Part shown: in pieces, positions 14,945-23,184 of the stretch
Layout of the letters: each line of letters begins with the position of its first letter
Numbering within the stretch: the stretch's first letter is position 1
Origin: Deltaproteobacteria bacterium
Lineage (GTDB): Bacteria > UBA10199 > JACPAL01 > JAHFST01
NCBI GenBank assembly: GCA_023265625.1
Contig: JAHFST010000001.1
Coordinates: 285,265 to 349,264 of the forward strand
Reading direction: 5' to 3'
DNA: 64,000 bases
Position numbers and translations under genes: made by a program
Notes under the pieces: generated by a model
The model's database searches: none
What the model was told of the DNA's origin: nothing
Seen by the model: the letters and a program-made list of their open reading frames with translations, nothing else

Positions 14945-15562
14945 TTATGCCTGTTTTCGTAATTTTTGTAAGGCGTAAAAACATCGATTCAAGCTGGGTG
15001 AATGTTTGATCGCTTCCCTGATACGCCAGGAGTGCGAAGGCTCCACTAAAAACTCAATCAGCTTATCCGAGTAACCGGGGCCAACGGTTCGACCTGATCC
15101 AGATCTTGGGAGCATCAGTTTTTTGATGATGCGATCGGTTGAGCTTGCTAACAAGCTGATGACCTCTTGTTTGGGATCCTTCAATAAATCGGGTTTATCT
15201 GGAATAGAGTCACTTGGAAGCTTGAAAAATGATGCAAACCTTTCTCGATCGGCCAGTAACCAGGCCTCCATTTCGTGAACAGCGACACGAAAACACATTT
15301 TTTTGGCGGGATGAGGTAGGTATTTTTTCATAAGGTTTGGCGCGCACTTCTCTTTGTCGAGATCCACCAAAACCAGCCAAGGAATTTGGTTTGCCGAACG
15401 ATTGTAGTTGCCGATATTTTTTAAGACGTTCCCTCTGCCGTTGAGAGTCCCGACGAATTCTGTTTGTAAGAATCCAGCCTCCCTGGCCAAGACTCTCGCA
15501 ACTTCCTGATCGATCAAGCCTTCGACGACGCAACGTAACAAGGGTAAGCTCGATCTTGTCAC
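14945..15562 (-). CDS. DUF4276 (TOPRIM-like) protein
   Basis: 205 residues from a GTG whose GTGA overlaps the stop of the upstream ATPase gene. Acidic positions fit a TOPRIM-like fold: CVVEGLIDQEV near the N-terminus, LVLVDLDKEKC, and VAVHEMEAWLLAD, where DUF4276 has its conserved EAW. Proteins of this kind paired with an ABC/AAA ATPase occur in antiphage systems such as PARIS and OLD-like pairs, where the TOPRIM partner is the effector nuclease. That role is inferred here. A second such pair lies at 42340-44180 with clearly different sequence. Confidence 0.78.
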   Translation of the reverse strand: MTRSSLPLLRCVVEGLIDQEVARVLAREAGFLQTEFVGTLNGRGNVLKNIGNYNRSANQIPWLVLVDLDKEKCAPNLMKKYLPHPAKKMCFRVAVHEMEAWLLADRERFASFFKLPSDSIPDKPDLLKDPKQEVISLLASSTDRIIKKLMLPRSGSGRTVGPGYSDKLIEFLVEPSHSWRIREAIKHSPSLNRCFYALQKLRKQA

Positions 15563-16752
15563 GAAACTTGTCCTCCTCCAAATGCAAATGAGAGCTGGTT
15601 GACTTGATCGGGAGCCGTCAGGGGCATTACTAGGTCGGAGAGGGAAATCTTGTCTTCGAGCAAACGATCCACATCCCGGATGTTCTTTGCGGTTGTTATC
15701 TGTGTCCCGTTTTCATCAGGACGGAGCAGGAGGACCTCATCGAGTCCGATACCTGGATCCTTGAGCAGATCGGCAGAATGGGTAGTGATGAGAACCTGAC
15801 GTCCGCTGACTGCGTGCATTCGAGCCAGTAAACCTGGCAAACGTTGGATGATTGCGGGATGCAGCGACAGCTCCGGTTCTTCCAGTAAGATAGGCCCGCC
15901 GCTTTCCAAGAGGGACCAAAGTAGGCCGATAAAGCGCAAGGTTCCATCGGAGAATTGATCCTCATTTTGCCAAGCCCCTTGCGGTCGCCAATGTTGGTAC
16001 TTGGCCCTCAAGTGAGGTTTGCCCGTCTTCTTGTCCTGATGAAATTCAAGATCCTTTATTTGAGGCAGGATTTTTTGCAGCGCCTTTTCAATACGCGTTA
16101 ATCGTGTAGACCGGTCTCTGGAATTAATGCCTGCCACCGTCTCCAGAAAATCGCCGCCGTAGGGATCGTGACGGATGCCGAGCGAGCGTTGTGGGTCACG
16201 AATCAGCTGGGGGACAATATGTAAATATTCCACCGAGGCGAAGAAATCAGCCAGCTCACGGAAACTTTCATTTTCACCTAACTGTTCGAGTGCTGTGGCG
16301 GTGAGACGACGAGGGTCTCTTTTATCCTGATCGTCAGGCCGACGGCGAATCACCTGTCCATTATTTTCAATGACCTCCTCCAAGATAACGGGACTTTCAT
16401 CTTGAGAGGTTTGTCCGAAGTGAAGTCGGTAGGCCCAAAGGTTGCTTGACTCATCCGTACCCACTTGGAAGCGAAGCGCAATATCGGAATTAGCACGGGC
16501 TGCAAGAGAACGAACCTTGCTCACTCCGCCTCTGAGTCCCAAGGCATTCTGAAAACCACCACCGCGCTCCGAACTGCTAGAGGCGATGTCGCGAACAAAA
16601 CGAAAAACATCCAGAAAATTTGACTTGCCAGAGGCATTGGGACCTACCAAAAGAACTCGGGAGGCTAACGGGACAGACACGTGTGAAAAATTGCGCCAGT
16701 TGTCTATTTCCAAACAAGTGAGCCGCCATTCTTTATGAACACCATTCTTCAT
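15559..16752 (-). CDS. AAA/ABC-type ATPase of a two-gene module
   Basis: 397 residues. It opens CLEIDNWRNFSHVSVPL and Walker A GPNASGKSNF, as in RecF/OLD/SMC-type ATPases (AAA_21 class). The signature motif is FSDGTLRFIGLLW, Walker B PILLEEPELSLHP, and the H-loop LITTHSADLL. No nuclease domain is fused; the partner DUF4276 protein, overlapping by 4 bases, probably supplies it. The pair sits directly at the helicase 3' end, bounded on the other side by a duplicated helicase tail, which marks it as an inserted cassette. Likely role: defence against foreign DNA, by analogy with AriA of PARIS. Confidence 0.85.
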   Translation of the reverse strand: MKNGVHKEWRLTCLEIDNWRNFSHVSVPLASRVLLVGPNASGKSNFLDVFRFVRDIASSSSERGGGFQNALGLRGGVSKVRSLAARANSDIALRFQVGTDESSNLWAYRLHFGQTSQDESPVILEEVIENNGQVIRRRPDDQDKRDPRRLTATALEQLGENESFRELADFFASVEYLHIVPQLIRDPQRSLGIRHDPYGGDFLETVAGINSRDRSTRLTRIEKALQKILPQIKDLEFHQDKKTGKPHLRAKYQHWRPQGAWQNEDQFSDGTLRFIGLLWSLLESGGPILLEEPELSLHPAIIQRLPGLLARMHAVSGRQVLITTHSADLLKDPGIGLDEVLLLRPDENGTQITTAKNIRDVDRLLEDKISLSDLVMPLTAPDQVNQLSFAFGGGQVS

Positions 16753-16850
16753 AGGTTTGCCCCCTCAGTTCCTTGACGATGATATTTCTAGAGGGTTTTA
16801 AGGCAGGAGAGATGGAAAGTCTAGCGATTCTGAGGCGTTAAATCTAAAAG

Positions 16851-16952
16851 TCAAAGGGTCGTTGGGGCGAGGCGGAGAAGGTGACGGTCTATTTTGAGGA
16901 TGGCCGGGTGAAGGTGCTGATGTTGAAATTTGCCAATTTGGATTTGATCTGA
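16851..16952 (+). pseudogene. remnant of a second pcrA 3' end
   Basis: The frame ending at TGA 16950-16952 reads EKVTVYFEDGRVKVLMLKF then ANLDLI, the same tail as the helicase ending at 14943 apart from the last residue. Nucleotide differences in the first part are almost all synonymous, and the last 27 coding bases before the final codon are identical. No start or upstream helicase sequence is present. It is best explained as the host gene's original 3' end, displaced when a cassette carrying its own version of the tail integrated. Confidence 0.85.
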
Positions 16953-16953
16953 A

Positions 16954-16981
16954 GTAGGGGTTCAAAATTTTGAACCCCTAC
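16954..16981. terminator. 28-bp perfect palindrome, bidirectional terminator
   Basis: The arms read GTAGGGGTTCAAAA and TTTTGAACCCCTAC with no loop. It sits between the helicase remnant and the convergent receiver gene. The receiver's TAG stop (16978-16980) lies inside the palindrome. It shares the GTAGGGG ends of the dispersed family at 1624, 58679, 61833 and 62139. Confidence 0.7.
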
Positions 16982-17424
16982 AAACTCCAGACATGAATAT
17001 TCACATCATTGGGTTTTTTGATGGAGAGATCGTCGGAATCTTCTAAGGTGGGGTCTTCGGCGATGAGGCGTTTGACGAATTTTTCGATTTGGTCGATGTC
17101 GTTGTAGGGCTTGAGCAACACGTGAATGCTTTGCGCCGCCATGTCGAGTTTGATACGGCCGAAGTCGCAGGTGTAGCCGGTGGTGAGGACGATGCGCATG
17201 TTGGTGCCAAAGCGTTGGGCCCGTTGGATCAGGTCAAAGCCGTCGATTTGGGGCATGACAATGTCGCTGATCAGGATGTCGGCCCCTTCCTCTTCGAGGT
17301 AGTGCAACGCCGCCTGAGGGTTGGTGGTCATGACGTAGGTGCAGTCTTCGTTCTTGAGGATCCGCTCCCAGGCCCGTAACAGGTATTCATTGTCATCCAC
17401 GACCAAGATCTTCTTTTTTGTCAT
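16978..17424 (-). CDS. stand-alone response regulator receiver
   Basis: 148 residues from ATG 17424, chosen because GGGAGA precedes it and because a sigma-54-like promoter would start transcription near 17441, after the alternative ATG at 17442. The receiver fold shows KKILVVDDNEYLL, the phosphoacceptor in LISDIVMPQIDG, VLTTGYT and the conserved lysine in LLKPYN. There is no output domain, only an acidic tail ending VNIHVWSL. Such proteins relay phosphate or act by protein contact. No kinase gene is adjacent. The stop codon is provided by the palindromic repeat. Confidence 0.88.
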   Translation of the reverse strand: MTKKKILVVDDNEYLLRAWERILKNEDCTYVMTTNPQAALHYLEEEGADILISDIVMPQIDGFDLIQRAQRFGTNMRIVLTTGYTCDFGRIKLDMAAQSIHVLLKPYNDIDQIEKFVKRLIAEDPTLEDSDDLSIKKPNDVNIHVWSL

Positions 17425-17451
17425 TACGTCTCCCACCGTCATGATTACTTA

Positions 17452-17467
17452 AGCAATTAATATGCCA
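17452..17467 (-). promoter_or_regulatory. sigma-54-like promoter of the receiver gene
   Basis: On the minus strand TGGCAT-ATTAA-TTGCT matches the -24/-12 consensus TGGCAC-N5-TTGCW with one mismatch. The expected start site, about 12 bases after the GC, leaves a short leader carrying the GGGAGA ribosome binding site of ATG 17424. Confidence 0.55.
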
Positions 17468-17629
17468 TGTGTCAGGGTAGAATGAGGGACGGGATGGATC
17501 AATAAGATGTTGTATTTATTTGACTATTTTTTATGGGATGAGGTGTAGGTCGGAGAGGGGGCCAACCAGTAGCTTGTCAGGTGGGTAAAAAGCCACTCAA
17601 TACGAACGGGATTTTGACAGGAGGTGGTG

Positions 17630-18007
17630 TCAATAACGCAGGTCGTCAACCAGCTGTGTAATGACGCCCGTTTCGTCGATGGAGGCCCTGTCCAGGGTCG
17701 CATCCCGGTCGATGTTGCCGCTGCATTCGATCAGGAAACCACCCTGGGAGTGAGGTGGGAGTAAGGTAAACTGGAAGTGGGTGCCGTTGAATGGTCGCTC
17801 GAGTGATTGGAGATTGGAGGCATAAGACTGATGGGTTTGGAAGTAGCGTTGTTGTGCCTGGAAAAAATTTTTGAGTTGAAAATGGCATTCCTGACGTTTC
17901 TTTTCGATCTTTTGTTCTAAGTAATGGGGGACCCAGAGCGAAGCGATGACCGACAAGATGGCGACGGCGACCATGATCTCTATCAACGTGAATCCGGATT
18001 TTTTCAT
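17630..18007 (-). CDS. type IV pilin-like / pseudopilin protein
   Basis: 125 residues from ATG 18007, which overlaps the aroE stop (ATGA). The N-terminus MKKSG-FTLIEIMVAVAILSVIASLWVP is a classic type III signal: a short basic leader, the G/F cleavage site, glutamate at mature position 5 and a hydrophobic helix. The rest is a small globular domain with ECSGNIDRDATLD near the end. It would be processed by PilD and enter a pilus or type II secretion pseudopilus. Its place at the end of an aroE operon is unusual, as no other pilus genes are near. Confidence 0.85.
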   Translation of the reverse strand: MKKSGFTLIEIMVAVAILSVIASLWVPHYLEQKIEKKRQECHFQLKNFFQAQQRYFQTHQSYASNLQSLERPFNGTHFQFTLLPPHSQGGFLIECSGNIDRDATLDRASIDETGVITQLVDDLRY

Positions 18008-18834
18008 AAATGGGTCCATAGGGCTTTTTTCATGGTTGGTACGGGAGGTTTGAGTCCCGTCCACAACTCGAAGGCCAGGACTCCTTGGTAGAGTAACATC
18101 CCCCAACCCTCATGAATAGCGAGCTTACGTTGTTTGGCGGCGGCTAACAATGGCGTGATGCGGGGCCGGTAGACCAGGTCAGAAACGAGACAGCCCTTGG
18201 GAAGAAAATCCACGGGGAGGGAGGAATGATTTTTATCAAGTCCCAGCGAGGTGGCATTGATCATGAGGTCGGGCTGCACGTTTTTTTGGCTCAGCTTAGT
18301 CAATGACAATGAGTCGATTTGTCTGTTGGGAAAAAAAACGCGAAGTGTCTCGACTAGTTTCTCGGCACGCGTCAAGGTGCGGTTGGCGATTGTGAGTTGC
18401 GCAACGCCCGCCTTGAGGAGGGCGTGGGCCAGACCTCGTGAAGCACCACCGGCGCCGACCAACAGGACGCGTTTATGACGAACCCGAAATTTCGCCTCGT
18501 GTTGCAGGGAGAGCAGATAGCCAGCCCCATCCGTGTTAAACCCAACCCATTGGCCGCGCGTTCGTATCACCGTGTTGACGGCCCCCATTTCGCTTGCCCC
18601 GGGTTCGATCTTGTCCAAATAACGCAGTATTTTTTCTTTGTGAGGGATGGTGACATTGAAGCCGCGGATGCCCAACTTTTTCAGTCTTTCCAAAAAAGTG
18701 TCAAGCTCTTGGGGGCGGACGCGAAAGGGAAGATAGACCCCCGGAAACTTGAGCTTGGTAAAGGCGGCATTATGCATGGCGGGTGAGAGACTGTGCGTGA
18801 TGGGATCCCCGATGATGCCATACAGCGAGGTCAT
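18004..18834 (-). CDS. aroE: shikimate dehydrogenase
   Basis: 276 residues. It opens LYGIIGDPITHSLSPAMHNAAF, the shikimate-binding region, then FNVTIPHKEKI with the catalytic lysine, NTVIR, the NADP-binding loop VGAGGASRGLA, the basic NRTLTRAEKL segment and a LLYQGVLAFELWTG C-terminus. It reduces 3-dehydroshikimate to shikimate in aromatic amino-acid synthesis. It overlaps ribF by ATGA and the pilin gene by ATGA, so the three are probably translated from one message. Confidence 0.95.
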   Translation of the reverse strand: MTSLYGIIGDPITHSLSPAMHNAAFTKLKFPGVYLPFRVRPQELDTFLERLKKLGIRGFNVTIPHKEKILRYLDKIEPGASEMGAVNTVIRTRGQWVGFNTDGAGYLLSLQHEAKFRVRHKRVLLVGAGGASRGLAHALLKAGVAQLTIANRTLTRAEKLVETLRVFFPNRQIDSLSLTKLSQKNVQPDLMINATSLGLDKNHSSLPVDFLPKGCLVSDLVYRPRITPLLAAAKQRKLAIHEGWGMLLYQGVLAFELWTGLKPPVPTMKKALWTHL

Positions 18835-19772
18835 GAACGCCTCCCGCGGCGGGTGAAGTATTGCTGGGCCAGGTGGATATCATTTTGAATTTGCACCGTG
18901 AGCTCTTTGGCCGACGGAAAGGTGATTTCTTCGCGTAATTTTTTGAGAAATTCGACGCGGATTTTCTTTTTGGCAATGGTGCGGTCAAAATGAAGGAGGT
19001 GAGTTTCAATGGAGATCGGGGCCGGCCCAAAAGTCGGGTTGGGTCCGATGTTAGTGACACTCTGGTATTTTCTGCCGAGCACCTCGGTGCGGGTAATGTA
19101 GACACCGGTGGGAAGGATCAAATCATTGTCCGGTTGCAGGTTGGCGGTATGGATGCCCAAGTTTCCCCCAACGCCGCGTCCTTGGACCACGAGGCCTTCC
19201 ATAAAATAGGGATGTCCCAACAAGTCATTGGCCGCCTCCGCTTGGCCACTGGCGAGGCGTTGACGGATTTGTGTGCTGGAAACAATCGTCTCCTTGAGAA
19301 GATAAGGCTTGATGACGTTGATGTTAACGTCACTGGCCTGCGCCAGTTCTTTAAGAACGGACAGGGTCCCGCTGCGATGGACCCCAAAGGTGAAATCATA
19401 ACCCACCCATAAACTTTTTGTCCCCAATCGGCCGACGATGATTTTTTTAAAAAATTTCTCGGGCGTTTGACGGGCATAGGCCCTGGTGAAGGGTTCCACG
19501 ACGACCGCGTCGACGCCCATGGCCTTCAATAAGGCGAGTTTTTGTTCGAGGGTATTCAGCATGAAGGGGCAGGCGTCGGGCACGAGGACGCGGGCGGGAT
19601 GCGGGTGAAAGGTGTAAATCAGGCTCATGCCATTTTGGCGACGGGCTGCTTCGACCAGTTTTTTAAAAATATGCTGGTGGCCGCGATGGACCCCGTCGAA
19701 GACCCCGATCGTGACGGCGGTGTTACGGCGCAGACGGGCAGGGACGTGCTGCGAACCGGTGATGATCTTCAC
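18831..19772 (-). CDS. ribF: riboflavin kinase / FAD synthetase
   Basis: 313 residues from GTG 19772, two bases after the protease stop, preceded by an AGAAAG-type ribosome binding site. The N-terminal adenylyltransferase shows TIGVFDGVHRGHQHIF, FHPHPARVL and SSTQIRQRLASG; the C-terminal riboflavin kinase shows GNLGIHTANL, LPTGVY and NIGPNPTFG with ETHLLHFD. It makes FMN and FAD from riboflavin. Cotranscribed with the S41 protease upstream and aroE downstream. Confidence 0.94.
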   Translation of the reverse strand: MKIITGSQHVPARLRRNTAVTIGVFDGVHRGHQHIFKKLVEAARRQNGMSLIYTFHPHPARVLVPDACPFMLNTLEQKLALLKAMGVDAVVVEPFTRAYARQTPEKFFKKIIVGRLGTKSLWVGYDFTFGVHRSGTLSVLKELAQASDVNINVIKPYLLKETIVSSTQIRQRLASGQAEAANDLLGHPYFMEGLVVQGRGVGGNLGIHTANLQPDNDLILPTGVYITRTEVLGRKYQSVTNIGPNPTFGPAPISIETHLLHFDRTIAKKKIRVEFLKKLREEITFPSAKELTVQIQNDIHLAQQYFTRRGRRS

Positions 19773-19773
19773 G

Positions 19774-22500
19774 TTACTTCTTTCTCCAGACCACCCACTG
19801 TTTTTGAACGCTGAGTTCCTCGTCGTCCTGGGCAATCACCTGGATGACATTGAAGCCCTTTTTCAACTTGACCGATGTGTCAAAGGGCAGCGTTTTTTCG
19901 GAGGAGGGATTGGGGAGCATGAAGGTTTTGTCGCCATTCACGAAGATCATCAGATGTTTCACCTTTTGGTCGTCCGAGCTTATGCCCTTGATGGGATAAG
20001 AATTGCTGCTGGTCTTAAAGACAAGTTCCGAGAGGGTAATTTGCGGCGGTGTTTGAGCCGAGTTGGGGGCTGGGAACCAATGGGCGCCATCCCAAGTGAG
20101 GTGGTCGGACAGTTCTTCCCCCATCTTGCTGTCGACAATCGACAATTCCATATCGAACTTCTTGGTGGCCTGCACGTGGAGGAGCAACAACCCGTTGGCT
20201 TCTTGTCCCGGGGCCAGAGGGGCCAATTCGATGCGACCTTTTTCAATCAAGATTGTTTCATCATCGGCGTCGTCACCTTTTCTCAGATTGATGAAGGGTT
20301 TTGGGCTCGCGGCCGGGCCGACATTTTTGACCGTCACCTTGATGCCAAGCGTTTCGCCTTTTTCCGGTTGCCCATTGCCATTGCCTTGGGTTCCTTTGCC
20401 GGCGATATCGATCACTTCATAGCGGTAGCTAAAGCGAGGATGGGGAGGTTCGTCGATGGCAATATCCACCTCTTTGTCAGGAGGGGTGCGGTCATTCAAT
20501 TCATGAAAGACCAGGGTGATGGGTTCGCTGCGTTGCGAGGTCATATCCTGAATTTTTAGCGGAACCGACCACTCCTTCTTTTCCCCTGGGTTGACGATGC
20601 CGAACGGAAACTCTAAATTGGCAAAGATGGGATCATCACTTTTGGTGACGGCCGCCAATCGATAGAAGGGGGCGGTGCCGTTGTTTTCCACGGTGACGAT
20701 AAGCTTTCCCGTTTCTCCCGGGAGGATTTTTTTCTTCAGATTGCCCTGGTCATCGGTCAGGCGAAGCGACACGATCGCTTCGGGTTTACCGGTCTTTTTC
20801 TCGCTGCTGACGGGTTTTTCCCAATTGACACCGACCTTTTTGAGGGATTGTTCCATCTTCGTTTCTTCTTCGCCCTTCCAGCGTTCCAAGAGCGCCTTAA
20901 TTTCCTTATCCTTAAAGTCGGAGCAATGGAGGGAGCCCTCGTGAGACAAGATCAGTTCTTGGGCCAAGCGGACCGGGGGATCTTGATCCAACACCACCTT
21001 GGCGGCATTTTCCTCCGCATCGGGATCCTTCTCTTGTGAGAGAAAGCGGAGTTGATAGCGCGAAGGGGGGAGCGGGGGCGATTTGCGTTCTTCGTCGTCA
21101 AGGGATTCACGGAGGTCGTCTTCCCGTCTTTTGACATTTTCAAACAGGTCCATCTGCTTGGCGCCAATGGTGACGGGGATGAGGTTAATGTCAGGCGTGA
21201 TCCCGACGGATTGGACTTCGTAATCATGGGCGGTCAGGTATTTGGCAATGGTGAGTTTCAGGGCGGAGCCGTCTTTGAGATCAAAGACCGTCTGGACGGA
21301 GCCCTTGCCAAAGCTACGGGTCCCCATCACGCAACTGCGGTCATTTTGTTGCAGGGCTCCGGCGACAATCTCGGCGGCCGAGGCGCTGCCTTCATTCACC
21401 AGGACCATGAGGGGGATATTTTCAAATGGTTCCCCCGGGCCGGCGTTTTCCGTTTCCACCTTGAACTCGCTGGCTCCCACCGTCTTGACGATCAATCCTT
21501 CCTTCAAAAACAGATCCGAGACGGCCACGGCCTGGTCCAGGAGACCTCCCGGGTCATTTCTTAAGTCGAGGATGATCCCCTTCAGTTTTCCGCTTTGGGC
21601 GATCAGGCTCTTGATGTGGGTCACTAGTTCGGCGCTGGTGTCTTCTTGAAAACTCTTCACCTTGACGAGCCCCACCTTGCCTCCGGGCAATAAGGTGGAA
21701 CCGACGGCCTTGATTTGGATCAGCGCCCTCTTGAGGGTGACATGGATTGGCATTGCAGAGGATTCACGTTGGATCACCAAGGTAATGACACTGCCCACGG
21801 GACCGCGGAGTCGCTCCACCGCCTCGGTCAATGAGAGGTTTGTGGCCGCCTCCTCGCCAATCTGGATAATATGATCATTGGCCTTGATCCCCACTTCATA
21901 GGCAGGTGTTCCTTCAATGGGGGAGATGACGGTGAGCTGGCCCTCACGAATCCCAATGACGATCCCCAGGCCGCCAAAATTGCCCTTCGTCCCGATCCGG
22001 AACTCATTATAGACCTTGGGGGGGAGAAAGTTGGAATGGGGATCGAGTCCCTCTACGATCCCCGATAGGGCGAGGTACTCACGTTCAGAATCTTTGATCC
22101 TCCCGGTGTAGTACTGATCCAAAAAACCCAATAATTGTCGAAAGGTAGGGACTAAATATTCGAAGGACATGGGGCGGTCGATGGCAATCTTGGTCGCATG
22201 GTCCCCAAGGGTTGCCTCCAAGGTCTTACCGGATAGATTGACGTGCAGGGGGGCGATGGCGCGTTCTAGTTCCCGGAGTGACTTGCGGAGCAGGCGTTCT
22301 CCATCCAATTGGCTTGGGTCAACATAGTTCCTTTTAATAAAGTGGAGGGCACGACCTAGGATCTTGGTTTCCTTAAGATCCTGCGGGACAGGGGACTCCG
22401 TCTTGACCCGACCGGCGATCAAGGTTGTCAGGATGATAGGAAAAGAGAGGAGGACCAATCTTTTCGCTAAAGTTTTCAAAATAGCGTTTTTTTTGTCCAT
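19774..22500 (-). CDS. S41 C-terminal processing protease with long extension
   Basis: 908 residues from ATG 22500. A basic start and hydrophobic stretch (LVLLSFPIILTTLIAG) act as signal or anchor. A PDZ domain (FGGLGIVIGIREGQLTVISPIEGTPAYEVG, residues about 165-235) precedes the S41 fold: nucleophile serine in VNEGSASAAEIVAGALQ and lysine in GTRSFGKGSVQTVF. CtpA/Prc-type proteases trim periplasmic proteins. The C-terminal 400 residues are beta-rich with several Ig-like/CARDB-like repeats (GETGKLIVTVENNGTAPFYRL; GETLGIKVTVKNVGPAA; a final SSNSYPIKGISSDD domain), an extension not found in Escherichia coli Prc. It starts the operon with ribF and aroE. Confidence 0.88.
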   Translation of the reverse strand: MDKKNAILKTLAKRLVLLSFPIILTTLIAGRVKTESPVPQDLKETKILGRALHFIKRNYVDPSQLDGERLLRKSLRELERAIAPLHVNLSGKTLEATLGDHATKIAIDRPMSFEYLVPTFRQLLGFLDQYYTGRIKDSEREYLALSGIVEGLDPHSNFLPPKVYNEFRIGTKGNFGGLGIVIGIREGQLTVISPIEGTPAYEVGIKANDHIIQIGEEAATNLSLTEAVERLRGPVGSVITLVIQRESSAMPIHVTLKRALIQIKAVGSTLLPGGKVGLVKVKSFQEDTSAELVTHIKSLIAQSGKLKGIILDLRNDPGGLLDQAVAVSDLFLKEGLIVKTVGASEFKVETENAGPGEPFENIPLMVLVNEGSASAAEIVAGALQQNDRSCVMGTRSFGKGSVQTVFDLKDGSALKLTIAKYLTAHDYEVQSVGITPDINLIPVTIGAKQMDLFENVKRREDDLRESLDDEERKSPPLPPSRYQLRFLSQEKDPDAEENAAKVVLDQDPPVRLAQELILSHEGSLHCSDFKDKEIKALLERWKGEEETKMEQSLKKVGVNWEKPVSSEKKTGKPEAIVSLRLTDDQGNLKKKILPGETGKLIVTVENNGTAPFYRLAAVTKSDDPIFANLEFPFGIVNPGEKKEWSVPLKIQDMTSQRSEPITLVFHELNDRTPPDKEVDIAIDEPPHPRFSYRYEVIDIAGKGTQGNGNGQPEKGETLGIKVTVKNVGPAASPKPFINLRKGDDADDETILIEKGRIELAPLAPGQEANGLLLLHVQATKKFDMELSIVDSKMGEELSDHLTWDGAHWFPAPNSAQTPPQITLSELVFKTSSNSYPIKGISSDDQKVKHLMIFVNGDKTFMLPNPSSEKTLPFDTSVKLKKGFNVIQVIAQDDEELSVQKQWVVWRKK

Positions 22501-22542
22501 CGGAAGCAACTTACCTTAAAAGATGACGAGGCATCATTTCAA

Positions 22543-23184
22543 GTGAAACTTTTGTGGAAAAGCATTATCATTACCAGACTATCTATGTTTAACCTCAAAT
22601 TTTTTATTGTTTTGATAGGAATTTTCTTAGGTGTTGGATTCTCTCATTCAGTTCAGGCTACTATGGTGATGCCAATGGGATTGCAATCGATGGTGCGGCA
22701 GGCCGATCGGATCTTTCTCGGCAAGGTGTTGGTGGTTGAACAGGACCTCGATGAGCAAAACATCCCCACGACCTATCTTCGTCTCCAGGTCTTGCAGGGG
22801 ATCAAAGGGGTTGCATCAGGCAGCCAAGTTTTGCTCAAACAATACGCCCCCCCTCCCCGCCAACTGGGAGGTATCCTAGGGATGAGCAAGTCGCAGGCTG
22901 AGGTGCCGATGCGCCTGCAAGTTGGGGATGAGGCCGTCCTGATGATCTATCCCGATAGCCGCTATGGTTTTACCTCACCGGTTGGGTTTGGTCAGGGGGC
23001 TTTTATTGTCTCGCAGGAAACGGATCGACAAGTGGTGAGCAATATTTGGCAAAATCACTTTTTGCATCTTTCCGATAAAAATCGCAATGCGACCACACTC
23101 CCTTCCCTTTCCCTCCCAGCAGAGGGTGGTCCCATTGAGCTGAATTCTTTTCTCACGACAGTTCGGAAGGTGGTGGGCCCATGA
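22543..23184 (+). CDS. small secreted protein paired with metalloprotease, copy 1
   Basis: 213 residues from GTG 22543, or 199 from ATG 22585, which starts a clean signal peptide (MFNLKFFIVLIGIFLGVGF, cleavage after VQA). The mature part shares a pattern with the 34367 gene: ADRIFLGKV, LQGIKG, PMRLQVGDEAVLMIYPDSRYGFTSPVGFGQGAF. It overlaps the metalloprotease gene by ATGA. Both paralogues have the same gene order, so a joint function such as inhibitor, chaperone or substrate-binding partner is likely; this is inference. No known domain recognised. Only 42 bases separate it from the divergent S41 protease gene. Confidence 0.75.
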   Translation: MKLLWKSIIITRLSMFNLKFFIVLIGIFLGVGFSHSVQATMVMPMGLQSMVRQADRIFLGKVLVVEQDLDEQNIPTTYLRLQVLQGIKGVASGSQVLLKQYAPPPRQLGGILGMSKSQAEVPMRLQVGDEAVLMIYPDSRYGFTSPVGFGQGAFIVSQETDRQVVSNIWQNHFLHLSDKNRNATTLPSLSLPAEGGPIELNSFLTTVRKVVGP

